NCBI RefSeq assembly: GCF_029945925.1
Contig: NZ_JAQSDN010000043.1
Location: 78,398 to 142,397 of the forward strand
Source: Polaromonas sp.
GTDB taxonomy: Bacteria > Pseudomonadota > Gammaproteobacteria > Burkholderiales > Burkholderiaceae_C
Direction of reading: 5' to 3'
DNA: 64,000 nucleotides
The notes below the pieces were generated by a model. The model did not search any database, was not told where the DNA came from, and was given only the letters and a program-made list of their open reading frames with translations. The translations under genes were made by a program, and so were the position numbers. Position 1 is the first letter of the stretch. Every line of letters begins with the position of its first letter. Positions 40,127-48,159 of the stretch are shown piece by piece.

Positions 40127-41248
40127 TCATTTGCGCCAGACAACGCGGTTGATATAACCCGTATAACTGAGTACCAAACGAACAATTTTTCGCGATACGT
40201 CCGCAGACGCATAGTCGGCAACCGGGCGCATCGGCCCGTACTCGGCAGATTGCTCACATACCACCTTCACCGCATCCAGAACTTCCTGCGACTTGAGCCC
40301 ACACATGATCAGAATACCCTCGTCCATGCCTTCAGGACGCTCGTGCGCATAACGGATCGTTATGGCCGGCAAATTCAGCAATGACGCTTCTTCGGTGATG
40401 GTGCCACTGTCTGAAATCACACACATCGACTCCATCTGCAATTTGACAAAATCAAAGAAGCCGAATGGTTTTGCAAAATCGATCAAGGGGTCGATGTCGG
40501 TCAATCCCAAAGCATCCAACCGCTTGCGTGTGCGTGGATGGGTGGAAACAATGATGGGATACCCGTAGGTACTGGCGAGGAGGTTCAGGGTTGTGACCAG
40601 ATCGCGGAGATTTTCCGGCGTGTCAACATTTTCTTCCCGGTGCGCACTGACTACAAAAAACTGTTTGGACTTGAGGCCAAGGCGCCCCAGCACATCCGAT
40701 GCCTCTATGCCCGGCATGTAGTGTTTCAAGACCTCATCCATGTGAGAGCCGGTTTTAATAATGGTTTCAGGGCGAATACCTTCCGCGATCAAATACCGCC
40801 GCGCGTGCTCGGTCAGAACGAGGTTGATGTCGCTGAGGTGATCCAGAACCTTGCGGTTCAGCTCTTCAGGCACCCGCTGGTCGAAGCATCTGTTTCCCGC
40901 CTCCATGTGGAATACCGGGATCTTGCGCCGCTTCGCCGAAATCACCGCAAGGCAGGAATTAGTGTCGCCATAAAGCAATACCGCATCCGGTTTTTCCTTC
41001 TCGAACACCTCGTCCGCCTTGATGATCACCTGCCCAATGGTCTGGGCAGCCGTCTCGCCGACCGCACCCAGGAAATAGTCGGGTTTTCGGATCTGTAGAT
41101 CCTCGAAAAAGATCTGGTTGAGCTCATAGTCGTAGTTCTGACCGGTGTGTACAAGCACATGGCGGGTGTGCTTGTCCAGTTCAGCAATCACGCGACTCAT
41201 CTTGATGAGCTCCGGGCGTGTACCAACAATCGTCATGACCTTAAGCAT
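40127..41248 (-). CDS. UDP-N-acetylglucosamine 2-epimerase, non-hydrolysing (WecB/QnlB-like)
   Basis: A 373-residue GT-B-fold epimerase. It begins MLKVMTIVGTRPELIKMSRV and contains LLYGDTNSCLA, FHMEAGNRCFD, VSAHREENVD, ISDSGTITEEASLLNLPAI and TIRYAHERPEG, all conserved around the UDP and catalytic acid sites. Together with the next two genes it makes up the three-enzyme set that turns UDP-GlcNAc into UDP-L-FucNAc or UDP-L-QuiNAc, the 2-epimerisation being the final step. The companion reductase is of the RmlD-like QnlA type, which favours UDP-L-QuiNAc. The start overlaps the preceding gene by eight bases. Confidence 0.92.
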   Translation of the reverse strand: MLKVMTIVGTRPELIKMSRVIAELDKHTRHVLVHTGQNYDYELNQIFFEDLQIRKPDYFLGAVGETAAQTIGQVIIKADEVFEKEKPDAVLLYGDTNSCLAVISAKRRKIPVFHMEAGNRCFDQRVPEELNRKVLDHLSDINLVLTEHARRYLIAEGIRPETIIKTGSHMDEVLKHYMPGIEASDVLGRLGLKSKQFFVVSAHREENVDTPENLRDLVTTLNLLASTYGYPIIVSTHPRTRKRLDALGLTDIDPLIDFAKPFGFFDFVKLQMESMCVISDSGTITEEASLLNLPAITIRYAHERPEGMDEGILIMCGLKSQEVLDAVKVVCEQSAEYGPMRPVADYASADVSRKIVRLVLSYTGYINRVVWRK

Positions 41249-42251
41249 TGAGTTTTTCCTGAATGAAGTCCAGCTTTTTCAGCAGGGTTTTGATCTGCGC
41301 AACGTCCAGCAACTGGGTGTTGTGCGATGTGTAATCATCAAGATGGGAAATTTTCTCTTCCCCATCGCTGAAGTACTTGGCGTAGTTGAGGTCTCGATTG
41401 TCAGCCGGGATGCGGTAGTAGTCGCCCATATCATCCACCCTCGCCATCTCCTCCCTGGACACCAGGGTTTCATAAAGCTTTTCTCCGTGGCGGGTGCCGA
41501 TCGTGCGCACCGAGCTTTTCCCCGGAAACAGCGAAATCAGCGCCTGCGCAAGGTCCGCAACCGTTGAAGCCGGCGCTTTCTGGACAAAAATATCGCCCTG
41601 TTTACCATGCTCAAACGCATGCAGCACCAAGTTCACCGAGTCATCGAGCGACATCAGAAAACGGGTCATTCCAGGATCGGTGATCGTGAGAGGTTTGCCT
41701 TCCTGCAGCTGAGAGACAAACAAGGGAATGACAGAACCGCGGGAAGCCATCACATTGCCGTAGCGTGTTGCGCAGAGCACGGTTTCGCCTTCGTTTTGCA
41801 TGCGCGCCTTCGCCACCATCAATTTCTCCATCATGGCTTTTGATACGCCCATGGCATTGATGGGATAAACCGCCTTGTCCGTACTGAGCACCACCACGCG
41901 TTCCACGCCCTTCTCAATGGCGGCATTCATGACGTTCTCGGCGCCAATAACGTTGGTTAACACCGCCTCCATTGGATAGAATTCGCATGAAGGCACCTGT
42001 TTGAGTGCTGCCGCGTGGAATACATAATCCACCCCCTTCATCGCCTGAAGAATGCTGTCGTAATTGCGGATATCGCCGATATAGAACTTCAGCTTTTCAT
42101 TGTTCAGGCCGATACGCATCTCCTCCTGTTTTTTTTCATCGCGGCTGAAAATCCGGATTTCCCGAACATCGGTTGACAGGAAACGCTTCAGCACAGCGTG
42201 GCCAAAAGAGCCCGTACCACCCGTGATCATTAATATTTTATTATTGAACAT
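41241..42251 (-). CDS. UDP-GlcNAc 4,6-dehydratase/5-epimerase (FnlA/WbjB/CapE-like)
   Basis: A 336-residue soluble SDR. It begins MFNNKILMITGGTGSFGHAVLKRFL, with VDYVFHAAALKQVPSCEFYPMEAVLTNVIGAENV, VVLSTDKAVYPINAMGVSKAMMEKLM (Met in place of Tyr) and TRYGNVMASRGSVIPLF. These fit the inverting UDP-GlcNAc dehydratase group that yields L-configured 4-keto sugars. It feeds the reductase encoded just upstream in transcription (42267-43121) and the 2-epimerase downstream. The set provides UDP-L-6-deoxy-amino sugars. The ATG is near the stop of QnlA-like (15 bases). Confidence 0.93.
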   Translation of the reverse strand: MFNNKILMITGGTGSFGHAVLKRFLSTDVREIRIFSRDEKKQEEMRIGLNNEKLKFYIGDIRNYDSILQAMKGVDYVFHAAALKQVPSCEFYPMEAVLTNVIGAENVMNAAIEKGVERVVVLSTDKAVYPINAMGVSKAMMEKLMVAKARMQNEGETVLCATRYGNVMASRGSVIPLFVSQLQEGKPLTITDPGMTRFLMSLDDSVNLVLHAFEHGKQGDIFVQKAPASTVADLAQALISLFPGKSSVRTIGTRHGEKLYETLVSREEMARVDDMGDYYRIPADNRDLNYAKYFSDGEEKISHLDDYTSHNTQLLDVAQIKTLLKKLDFIQEKLNA

Positions 42252-42266
42252 TATTTCACTCTCGCA

Positions 42267-43121
42267 TTATCTTGATGCGTACATGGATTGAATTAACTCC
42301 GGCCAGGAAGGCGCGATGTAACCGGTTTCCTTGGAAAAACGCTCAGAAACAAGGGAGCGGTTAATCGCAAAAGACTCGTCCCGGATGATCTCAATTGACT
42401 TGCCATAGACCTTTGCGATCAGACACAGCAATTCAAATTTATTGATGGCTTCGGCCCCGACATGATACAAGCCGGACAGATCAGTGCAGGGGATCACGAT
42501 GTCGCGCACAACCTGCGCAAACACGGTGCTCGGTAAACCGGAAAAAATGGCGCGCTCAAAACCATTGCATTTACCTTCCTGTGACAAAAACCATGCGAGC
42601 AACCCATAGGTGCTTTGGAGTTCATGGCCAATGGTGGAGGTGCGTAGGGTAACGGCATGCGGATAACTTACTTCACCCAAAAACTTTGTCTTGCCATAGA
42701 CGTCCCGGGCATCAGCCGGGTCATCCTCGACATAGGCCCCCTTCAAGCCGGAAAACACACAGTCCGTGCTCACGTGGATCAACCGGGCACGCGCCACAGC
42801 ACAGAGCTCCGCAATGCGATGAGGCAACAAGGCATTGATCGGGATCGCCAGGACGGGATCGTCGGATTCCTTGTGGTGCTTCGTCAATCCGATGCAGTTG
42901 ACGACCACCGCCGGCTGCACCCGCGAGAAAACCCGCACGAGTGCATCATGGTTGTCAATGTCAACCCCGGGTAGCAGCTTGCTGGCAACAGCAGCCGAGA
43001 AAAAGCGCTTTGCATCGGCGGAGCGCAGGGTCCCAAAAACCTCCCACGCCTTGTTTTCGCCAAGCACACGAAACATGGCACTTCCAATCATTCCGCTGGC
43101 TCCCAATACCAGAATTCTCAT
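42267..43121 (-). CDS. RmlD-like UDP-4-keto-sugar reductase (QnlA/WbvR-like)
   Basis: A 284-residue extended SDR. GASGMIGSAMFRVL binds NAD(P)H; IHVSTDCVFSGLKGAYVEDDPADARDVYGKTKFLGE holds the catalytic Thr/Ser and YGKTK. The length and RmlD-like pattern fit the reductase of UDP-L-QuiNAc pathways. The CapF/WbjC enzyme of the UDP-L-FucNAc route is about 370 residues with an added cupin domain, which is absent here, so L-QuiNAc is more likely than L-FucNAc. The ATG overlaps the stop of the upstream fusion gene as ATGA. Confidence 0.87.
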   Translation of the reverse strand: MRILVLGASGMIGSAMFRVLGENKAWEVFGTLRSADAKRFFSAAVASKLLPGVDIDNHDALVRVFSRVQPAVVVNCIGLTKHHKESDDPVLAIPINALLPHRIAELCAVARARLIHVSTDCVFSGLKGAYVEDDPADARDVYGKTKFLGEVSYPHAVTLRTSTIGHELQSTYGLLAWFLSQEGKCNGFERAIFSGLPSTVFAQVVRDIVIPCTDLSGLYHVGAEAINKFELLCLIAKVYGKSIEIIRDESFAINRSLVSERFSKETGYIAPSWPELIQSMYASR

Positions 43122-45988
43122 TGTTTTTTCCTGTGGTTTTCGGCAACCGCCTTGAAGTGCCCAATCAACTGATCCGTCAGCATGTTGTGATCGAAATGGT
43201 CCTTGAAGTAACGCCTGCCATTCTCGCCAAGTATTGCCCTGTCCTCCGCCGTCATTTGGAAAAGCCTCAGCACGGCATCAGCGAGCGCCTTTGCATCACC
43301 CGCCGGACAAGTCAGTCCAGCATGGGCTTCATTGACCAGACGTGCTCCCTCCCCGTTCAACGACGCAACGATAGGCCTGCCAGAGGCCATATACGCTTGC
43401 ACCTTGTTGGGTACCGTAGCGGCAAAAATAGGCTCGTCCGCAAGCGAAACAAGCAATGCTCCTGCCTTCTGCATCAGGCCGGGCATGGTCTCAACGGGAT
43501 ACCTTCCGGGAAGGTGCAGATTCGTCAGCTTCAGCACCTCGACCTGCTGGAGCATCCAGTCCCGGCGACTGCCCTGACCGATCACCACAAAACGGATGTC
43601 GGAGTGATCTTTTAGCAGATGCGCCGCTTGCACAATGACATCAACAGCTTGGCCTGCGCCAATATTGCCAGCAAAAACAACCGGGAAGCCATGATCGAGC
43701 ACCGGAATCTCCGGGAGCACCACTGTCGATGGTGAACCAAAGGTATCGTCAACCGAGTTGGGGTAATACCGGACAGTTTTTCCGGGCGCCAGCGCGTTTA
43801 CAAAAGGCAGAAAACCCCAGGACTGGGCCAGTAGCAGGTCTGCACGCCGATAGACAAGGCCCACCAACCAGCCGACTTTTGCGAGCACCCCCCGATTCTT
43901 CACATACCCAGTCGCTTCCAGGCTCTCCGGCCACAAGTCCTGAACCCAGATGATTACCGGTCTTCGTTTTAGCCAGCCAATCATCAACGCCGGAATGGCC
44001 TGGAAAATGGGGGAAACGCCGTATACAAAAATCGCTTCGTAGTCACGCGATCTCAACAGCCAAGGTCCCAAAACCACACCGGAAAAGATGAACGAAAGAT
44101 AATTGATAACCAGCCGTAGCGCACCTTTGCTGCCACGCGGAATCAACGGGATACGGTACAACGTTGCTCCATGCCATCGCTCGGTCTGGCAACCGAGAAT
44201 ACGATAGCCGGAATGAAGCCGCCCTTCGGGGTAATTAGGCTTCCCGGTCAACACATCGACATCAACACCTTTTTCCACCAAGGTCTTCACCAGATCATTG
44301 ATACGAAAACTTTCCGGCCAGAAATACTGGCTGACAATCAGGATGCGCACGGTTTTTTGATCTGCTTTGAGGGCTTTGGCAGGGCCGGCCGGACTCAAGC
44401 TGGAGAAATCGGCTTTAGCGGCTGATGAATTTTCGCCTGCAGACGACCACCAGTTCAGGCAGGCGCCGAGCGTCATTGAAAGAAATACCCAGGTTGGGAA
44501 TAACTGGGGTGTCCTCAAAAACAATCCAGAGGTAAAACAAAAGGCAAGTCCGGTCAATGCATAGGCGGAGAAAATACCCGGAGAATTTAGACTCTTCTTG
44601 ATCCCCACCCAGAATAACACCGACCAGAGCAAGAACCAGATCGTCAGCGATACAGCGCCGCCAATAGCATATATCGACATAAAAGAATTGTCGCTGATAT
44701 ATTCGAGCAACGTGCGGCCACTCACGGACTCCATCATTTTCCCGGCATCACTCGTAACCGCCATAGTCTCCATACCTTTAGCCGCGGCCCCAATGCTGTT
44801 AGCCGCAGACTGGATACTTCCACCCAAATCTTCAAATGCCGTCGGCAGAATAGCAGTTAGTTTTACCATCAAGGCTGATTTTGGCAACCACTCTGACAGC
44901 GAGACCAGCCACCGATCCAAATGCTGCATTGTGGGGGAAAAAACCTTCATCACAAAGATCCAGAATATATCGACTGGCAATTCCAAAAATCTTTGCAGAT
45001 TTGCGCGCAGCGTATTTAAGAATGCATAAGGTGAAGGAGTTGCATATGTAATCAACAAGGCAGAGGCAGCAAATGCGAACACAAAAGCGAGGGGCGGCCA
45101 AAGCCAGTCGAGTGCTTTTTGTTGTATATGTTTTCTGCTGAAAAACAGTAGCATTGAAGCGGAGGAAAGATTGACAATGGACAACATCAACCCGCTTCTT
45201 GAGGAAGACAGAAGAAGCGACAATATGACCAGCAACATGGCGCCAAAAGCAATCCGGCGGGAAATCCAACCCAGATGAAACACCAGCGAAATCAGTGCCA
45301 CCATCAGTGCACTCCATAGCCCAAATACGTTCGGGTTAAACAAAGTACCGCTGGTTCGATATGAAAAGCCGGTCACATAATATGTCCCCGCCCAAACTAC
45401 CCCAGTGACGATTTCATAAAAACCGCCAGCGATCATAAGTAGCCCCAAAACAACCAGTGCTGTGAGCCACTCCTTCCGACGGGAAACAAAATAATCACGC
45501 CCCTGGCTCACTCCAATGGAAAATACAAGCATGCCAGCCCACATACAAATGGAAAATATCGACTCCTTCAAAATCGTTAATAATTTTCCGGAAGAAATTC
45601 CTGGATAATTTACTGCACCATAAACCATAGACATCAGAAACAAGGCCAGAAGAAGAAGAATATCCAGTCTAAAAAAAGGACTGCCCCTGATTGAATTCAA
45701 TGGATGCTGCATGCGCAAAATTAAAAGTACGCCGCAATAAATCAGAAAACCGGCACCGACCAGTTTGACGCCTAAATCGCTGCTCTGATAGTGCAACGCA
45801 TTCAGAGTATCTATTCCACTACCCGTGGCCGCCGCAAAAATTGCATACCCGCCGTGCAGACCAAGATAAATAAGCATGGCCACCAATACTGCACCGATGC
45901 TTTTTCTTATATAAAGGTAATAAATCAACCCAAAAATCCAGATCAGATTTGGGATCGAGTTCCATAAAAAATATTTATCCCCAGGCAT
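43118..45988 (-). CDS. Fusion of Wzy/WaaL-like membrane protein and GT4 glycosyltransferase (WbuB-like)
   Basis: A single 956-residue ORF. Residues 1-515 contain about 12-13 hydrophobic segments with the LSSSRSGL motif of the O-antigen polymerase/ligase superfamily (about 260-270) and a long probable periplasmic loop (about 320-430). A linker rich in Ser, Ala and Lys (about 516-546) leads to a complete GT4 domain (547-956): RILIVSQYFWPESFRINDL, WVQDLWPES, VVFAGNIGAGQAVDV, and the C-terminal EX7E-like region (PNKVQAYMASGRPIV). The GT4 half resembles WbuB-like transferases that act on UDP-L-amino sugars and lie beside FnlA/QnlA/QnlB genes. No ATG begins the GT part; a GTG at residue 547 lacks a good ribosome-binding site, so separate translation is unlikely. 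Upstream it overlaps the GT4 gene by one base, downstream QnlA by four. Confidence 0.86.
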   Translation of the reverse strand: MPGDKYFLWNSIPNLIWIFGLIYYLYIRKSIGAVLVAMLIYLGLHGGYAIFAAATGSGIDTLNALHYQSSDLGVKLVGAGFLIYCGVLLILRMQHPLNSIRGSPFFRLDILLLLALFLMSMVYGAVNYPGISSGKLLTILKESIFSICMWAGMLVFSIGVSQGRDYFVSRRKEWLTALVVLGLLMIAGGFYEIVTGVVWAGTYYVTGFSYRTSGTLFNPNVFGLWSALMVALISLVFHLGWISRRIAFGAMLLVILSLLLSSSRSGLMLSIVNLSSASMLLFFSRKHIQQKALDWLWPPLAFVFAFAASALLITYATPSPYAFLNTLRANLQRFLELPVDIFWIFVMKVFSPTMQHLDRWLVSLSEWLPKSALMVKLTAILPTAFEDLGGSIQSAANSIGAAAKGMETMAVTSDAGKMMESVSGRTLLEYISDNSFMSIYAIGGAVSLTIWFLLWSVLFWVGIKKSLNSPGIFSAYALTGLAFCFTSGLFLRTPQLFPTWVFLSMTLGACLNWWSSAGENSSAAKADFSSLSPAGPAKALKADQKTVRILIVSQYFWPESFRINDLVKTLVEKGVDVDVLTGKPNYPEGRLHSGYRILGCQTERWHGATLYRIPLIPRGSKGALRLVINYLSFIFSGVVLGPWLLRSRDYEAIFVYGVSPIFQAIPALMIGWLKRRPVIIWVQDLWPESLEATGYVKNRGVLAKVGWLVGLVYRRADLLLAQSWGFLPFVNALAPGKTVRYYPNSVDDTFGSPSTVVLPEIPVLDHGFPVVFAGNIGAGQAVDVIVQAAHLLKDHSDIRFVVIGQGSRRDWMLQQVEVLKLTNLHLPGRYPVETMPGLMQKAGALLVSLADEPIFAATVPNKVQAYMASGRPIVASLNGEGARLVNEAHAGLTCPAGDAKALADAVLRLFQMTAEDRAILGENGRRYFKDHFDHNMLTDQLIGHFKAVAENHRKKQ

Positions 45989-47133
45989 CAGTTTCTTTTC
46001 TTGATGTGAATTAGCCGCTCATACAAATCAATGTATGAAAGAACGACAACATTCCACGTGAAATATTGGGAAACAAACCTTTTGATCATCAATCCAGCAG
46101 GCTTGATGATTTCAGGTTGCGATAACACATTCAGTAGCCCCTGCTCCAAGCCTTGAACTGAAGCAGGGACTATCCAGCCACCGCCTACTTCCTGCAACTG
46201 CTCAAAGCCGCACTGATCTGTCAACAGAACCGGAGTCCCGCACATACCGGCCTCGATGGCCACAATCGACATGGCCTCATGCCGGGAAGGCACCGCGAGG
46301 AGATCAGCAGCATGGTAGGCATCCGATTTTTCGCCGCCCCCCAAATAGCCGACAAAGTGGACACGCTGTTCAACCCCATGACTTTTAGCCATCGCCTTCA
46401 GCTGCTCCAACATGCCTCCATCAGGTCCCGCAAACACAAGATCAACATCGAGGATCCTGTCTTTGAGGATACAAAATGCCTCCAGCAGGAGGTCCGGGCC
46501 CTTTATCACGTTCAAGCGCCCGACAAAAAGAACAAAGCGCCGCGCACCGAGCGAATGCCTGCTGCGAAATTCTTTCGTGTTTTGGGATAAAAAATCGGAT
46601 TCCGCAATGCCATTAGGCAACACAACGACTTTCTCCGGCGCTATACCTGACGCAATAAAGTAATCTTTTTCCGCCTGCGTCACGGCAATGCATGTTGTAG
46701 CGTTTTTGACTATCCTTGATCCAACCGCCAGATTGTAAATTTTCTTCAGAAGTTTTGACCGCCCGAAAATGGAAAGTGCACCAGCCGGACAAACGACGTA
46801 AGGCTTTCTCGCCCTTTGGATGGCCCAGTAAACCACTGCGTTTAGCACCGTCCAGTGCCCGATCAGATGAACGATGTCGGATTCATCGACCAAGCGCTGG
46901 ATATGATGAAACGAAACCCGGGGCACATAAAAGCGCCGGAACAAGCAGGGCAGTGCAATTACTGCGCTATCGCCCAAGGCTTTTTTCCGTTGATCACTCA
47001 AGCCGGTATCTATGGTCAATATACGGCAGCGCACATCCGCCAACCCTAAAAATCTGGCCATCTGAAAGGTTCTCTCGGCTTCCCCGCCACCTGTCACCGG
47101 GTCAAAGTTGCTGCACACACTCAGGACATTCAT
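45988..47133 (-). CDS. Glycosyltransferase family 4 protein
   Basis: A 381-residue GT-B enzyme. It begins MNVLSVCSNFDPVTGGGEAERTFQMARFL, a retaining GT4 donor-fold start with the Gly-rich loop. Later come VVLPNGIAESDF, FVLFVGRLNVIKGPDLLLEAF and VPSRHEAMSIVAIEAGMCGTPVLLTDQCGFEQL, which contains the family's conserved Glu pair. It likely adds a hexose or deoxy sugar to the growing lipid-linked unit at the cytoplasmic face. The stop shares one base with the fusion gene start (TGATG). Confidence 0.9.
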   Translation of the reverse strand: MNVLSVCSNFDPVTGGGEAERTFQMARFLGLADVRCRILTIDTGLSDQRKKALGDSAVIALPCLFRRFYVPRVSFHHIQRLVDESDIVHLIGHWTVLNAVVYWAIQRARKPYVVCPAGALSIFGRSKLLKKIYNLAVGSRIVKNATTCIAVTQAEKDYFIASGIAPEKVVVLPNGIAESDFLSQNTKEFRSRHSLGARRFVLFVGRLNVIKGPDLLLEAFCILKDRILDVDLVFAGPDGGMLEQLKAMAKSHGVEQRVHFVGYLGGGEKSDAYHAADLLAVPSRHEAMSIVAIEAGMCGTPVLLTDQCGFEQLQEVGGGWIVPASVQGLEQGLLNVLSQPEIIKPAGLMIKRFVSQYFTWNVVVLSYIDLYERLIHIKKRN

Positions 47134-47139
47134 GTCAGC

Positions 47140-48159
47140 TTATTTCTCGCCTGCAGTCTGGAGCCGTTCAGCGATCGCTGATGCCATGATGCGATAACCG
47201 GACGGACTGAGATGAGTATCGTTGGGAAGATAAAGATCAATGGTATTGGCTACATTTTTCTGAAACAGGTTTCGCAGATCGACCGAATCGACCCCGGCGG
47301 CTGCGATGGACGAAAAAATGTCAGGGTATTCGGCCGTGGCCGCCGCACGAAGCATATAAGAGCGGTAAACAGTTGACTTGTCTGGCACCACAACAATAAC
47401 CAGGCGCAATTTCCCCAGTCGGTTCTGGATATTTTTCAGGTTTTCAACAGCGGCAGCGATGTCCTGCTGAGTCCAGGTTTTTTTGCTGTCGTCCTCCGCG
47501 TAATACAAGAGCCTGTTTGCCTGGATATTCGAAAACAGGTTGGCATTTGAAAGAGGGACATTGATCGCCTCACCGGAATTGATGCTTCCCGCCTGCCAGC
47601 GTATGCGCAGGGCGTTTCCAGCCGTCTGGACAAGATAAAACGCGTCAAGCGTTACTCCAGGGATCAGGCTGGTTGACCGTGTTTTATCAGGTGCGGCGCT
47701 CGCCAGGGGTGTGCTGGATGCACACCTCCTGTCGCTTCTGAAAACTGGAACGAAGCTGCGTTCAGCTACCTCAATGATGATGGTCCGTACGTCCGAAGCA
47801 GTCTGCGCAACAACCCAGTTCAACCAGTTGTCGATACACCCCACATCCTTGAACTCAAATGACAGTGTTTCCAATTTGCTTGATTCGAAAAGGTACGACT
47901 GCCAGATATTCGGATGCGAAAAGGAGTCCCCCAGCACAAGGATCTGCTGATGAGTGAGCAAAGGGCCGTTTGCCTGTATCACTGGAGATGACTGCAAGAG
48001 GGTTGGACCAAAATCACGCTCGGGCCATTTGCCAATACGGGTAAGGTCACCCGAAAGCGGTTTAAAAAACAGTGATAAACCGATGGCAGCCAGCAACAGC
48101 ACAAGCGCCGTTCCGGAAAACCACGCGACATAAACCACAAAATTGCGATCAGGTTTCAT
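47140..48159 (-). CDS. AlgJ/AlgX-like SGNH-fold protein, putative polysaccharide O-acetyltransferase partner
   Basis: A 339-residue protein with an N-terminal membrane anchor (FVVYVAWFSGTALVLLLAAIGLSLFF, residues 7-32) and a periplasmic domain. Its SGNH motifs are LVLGDSFSHP (GDS at 77-79) and NDTHLSPSGYRIMA near the C-terminus, with Asp and His. That pattern is found in AlgJ/AlgX-type O-acetyltransferases and in Vibrio and Streptococcus capsule modifiers. The ATG at 48159 replaces the track start 38 codons upstream. It overlaps the MBOAT gene stop by TGATG, so the two probably form one acetylation unit: MBOAT exports acetyl, and this protein transfers it. Confidence 0.85.
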   Translation of the reverse strand: MKPDRNFVVYVAWFSGTALVLLLAAIGLSLFFKPLSGDLTRIGKWPERDFGPTLLQSSPVIQANGPLLTHQQILVLGDSFSHPNIWQSYLFESSKLETLSFEFKDVGCIDNWLNWVVAQTASDVRTIIIEVAERSFVPVFRSDRRCASSTPLASAAPDKTRSTSLIPGVTLDAFYLVQTAGNALRIRWQAGSINSGEAINVPLSNANLFSNIQANRLLYYAEDDSKKTWTQQDIAAAVENLKNIQNRLGKLRLVIVVVPDKSTVYRSYMLRAAATAEYPDIFSSIAAAGVDSVDLRNLFQKNVANTIDLYLPNDTHLSPSGYRIMASAIAERLQTAGEK

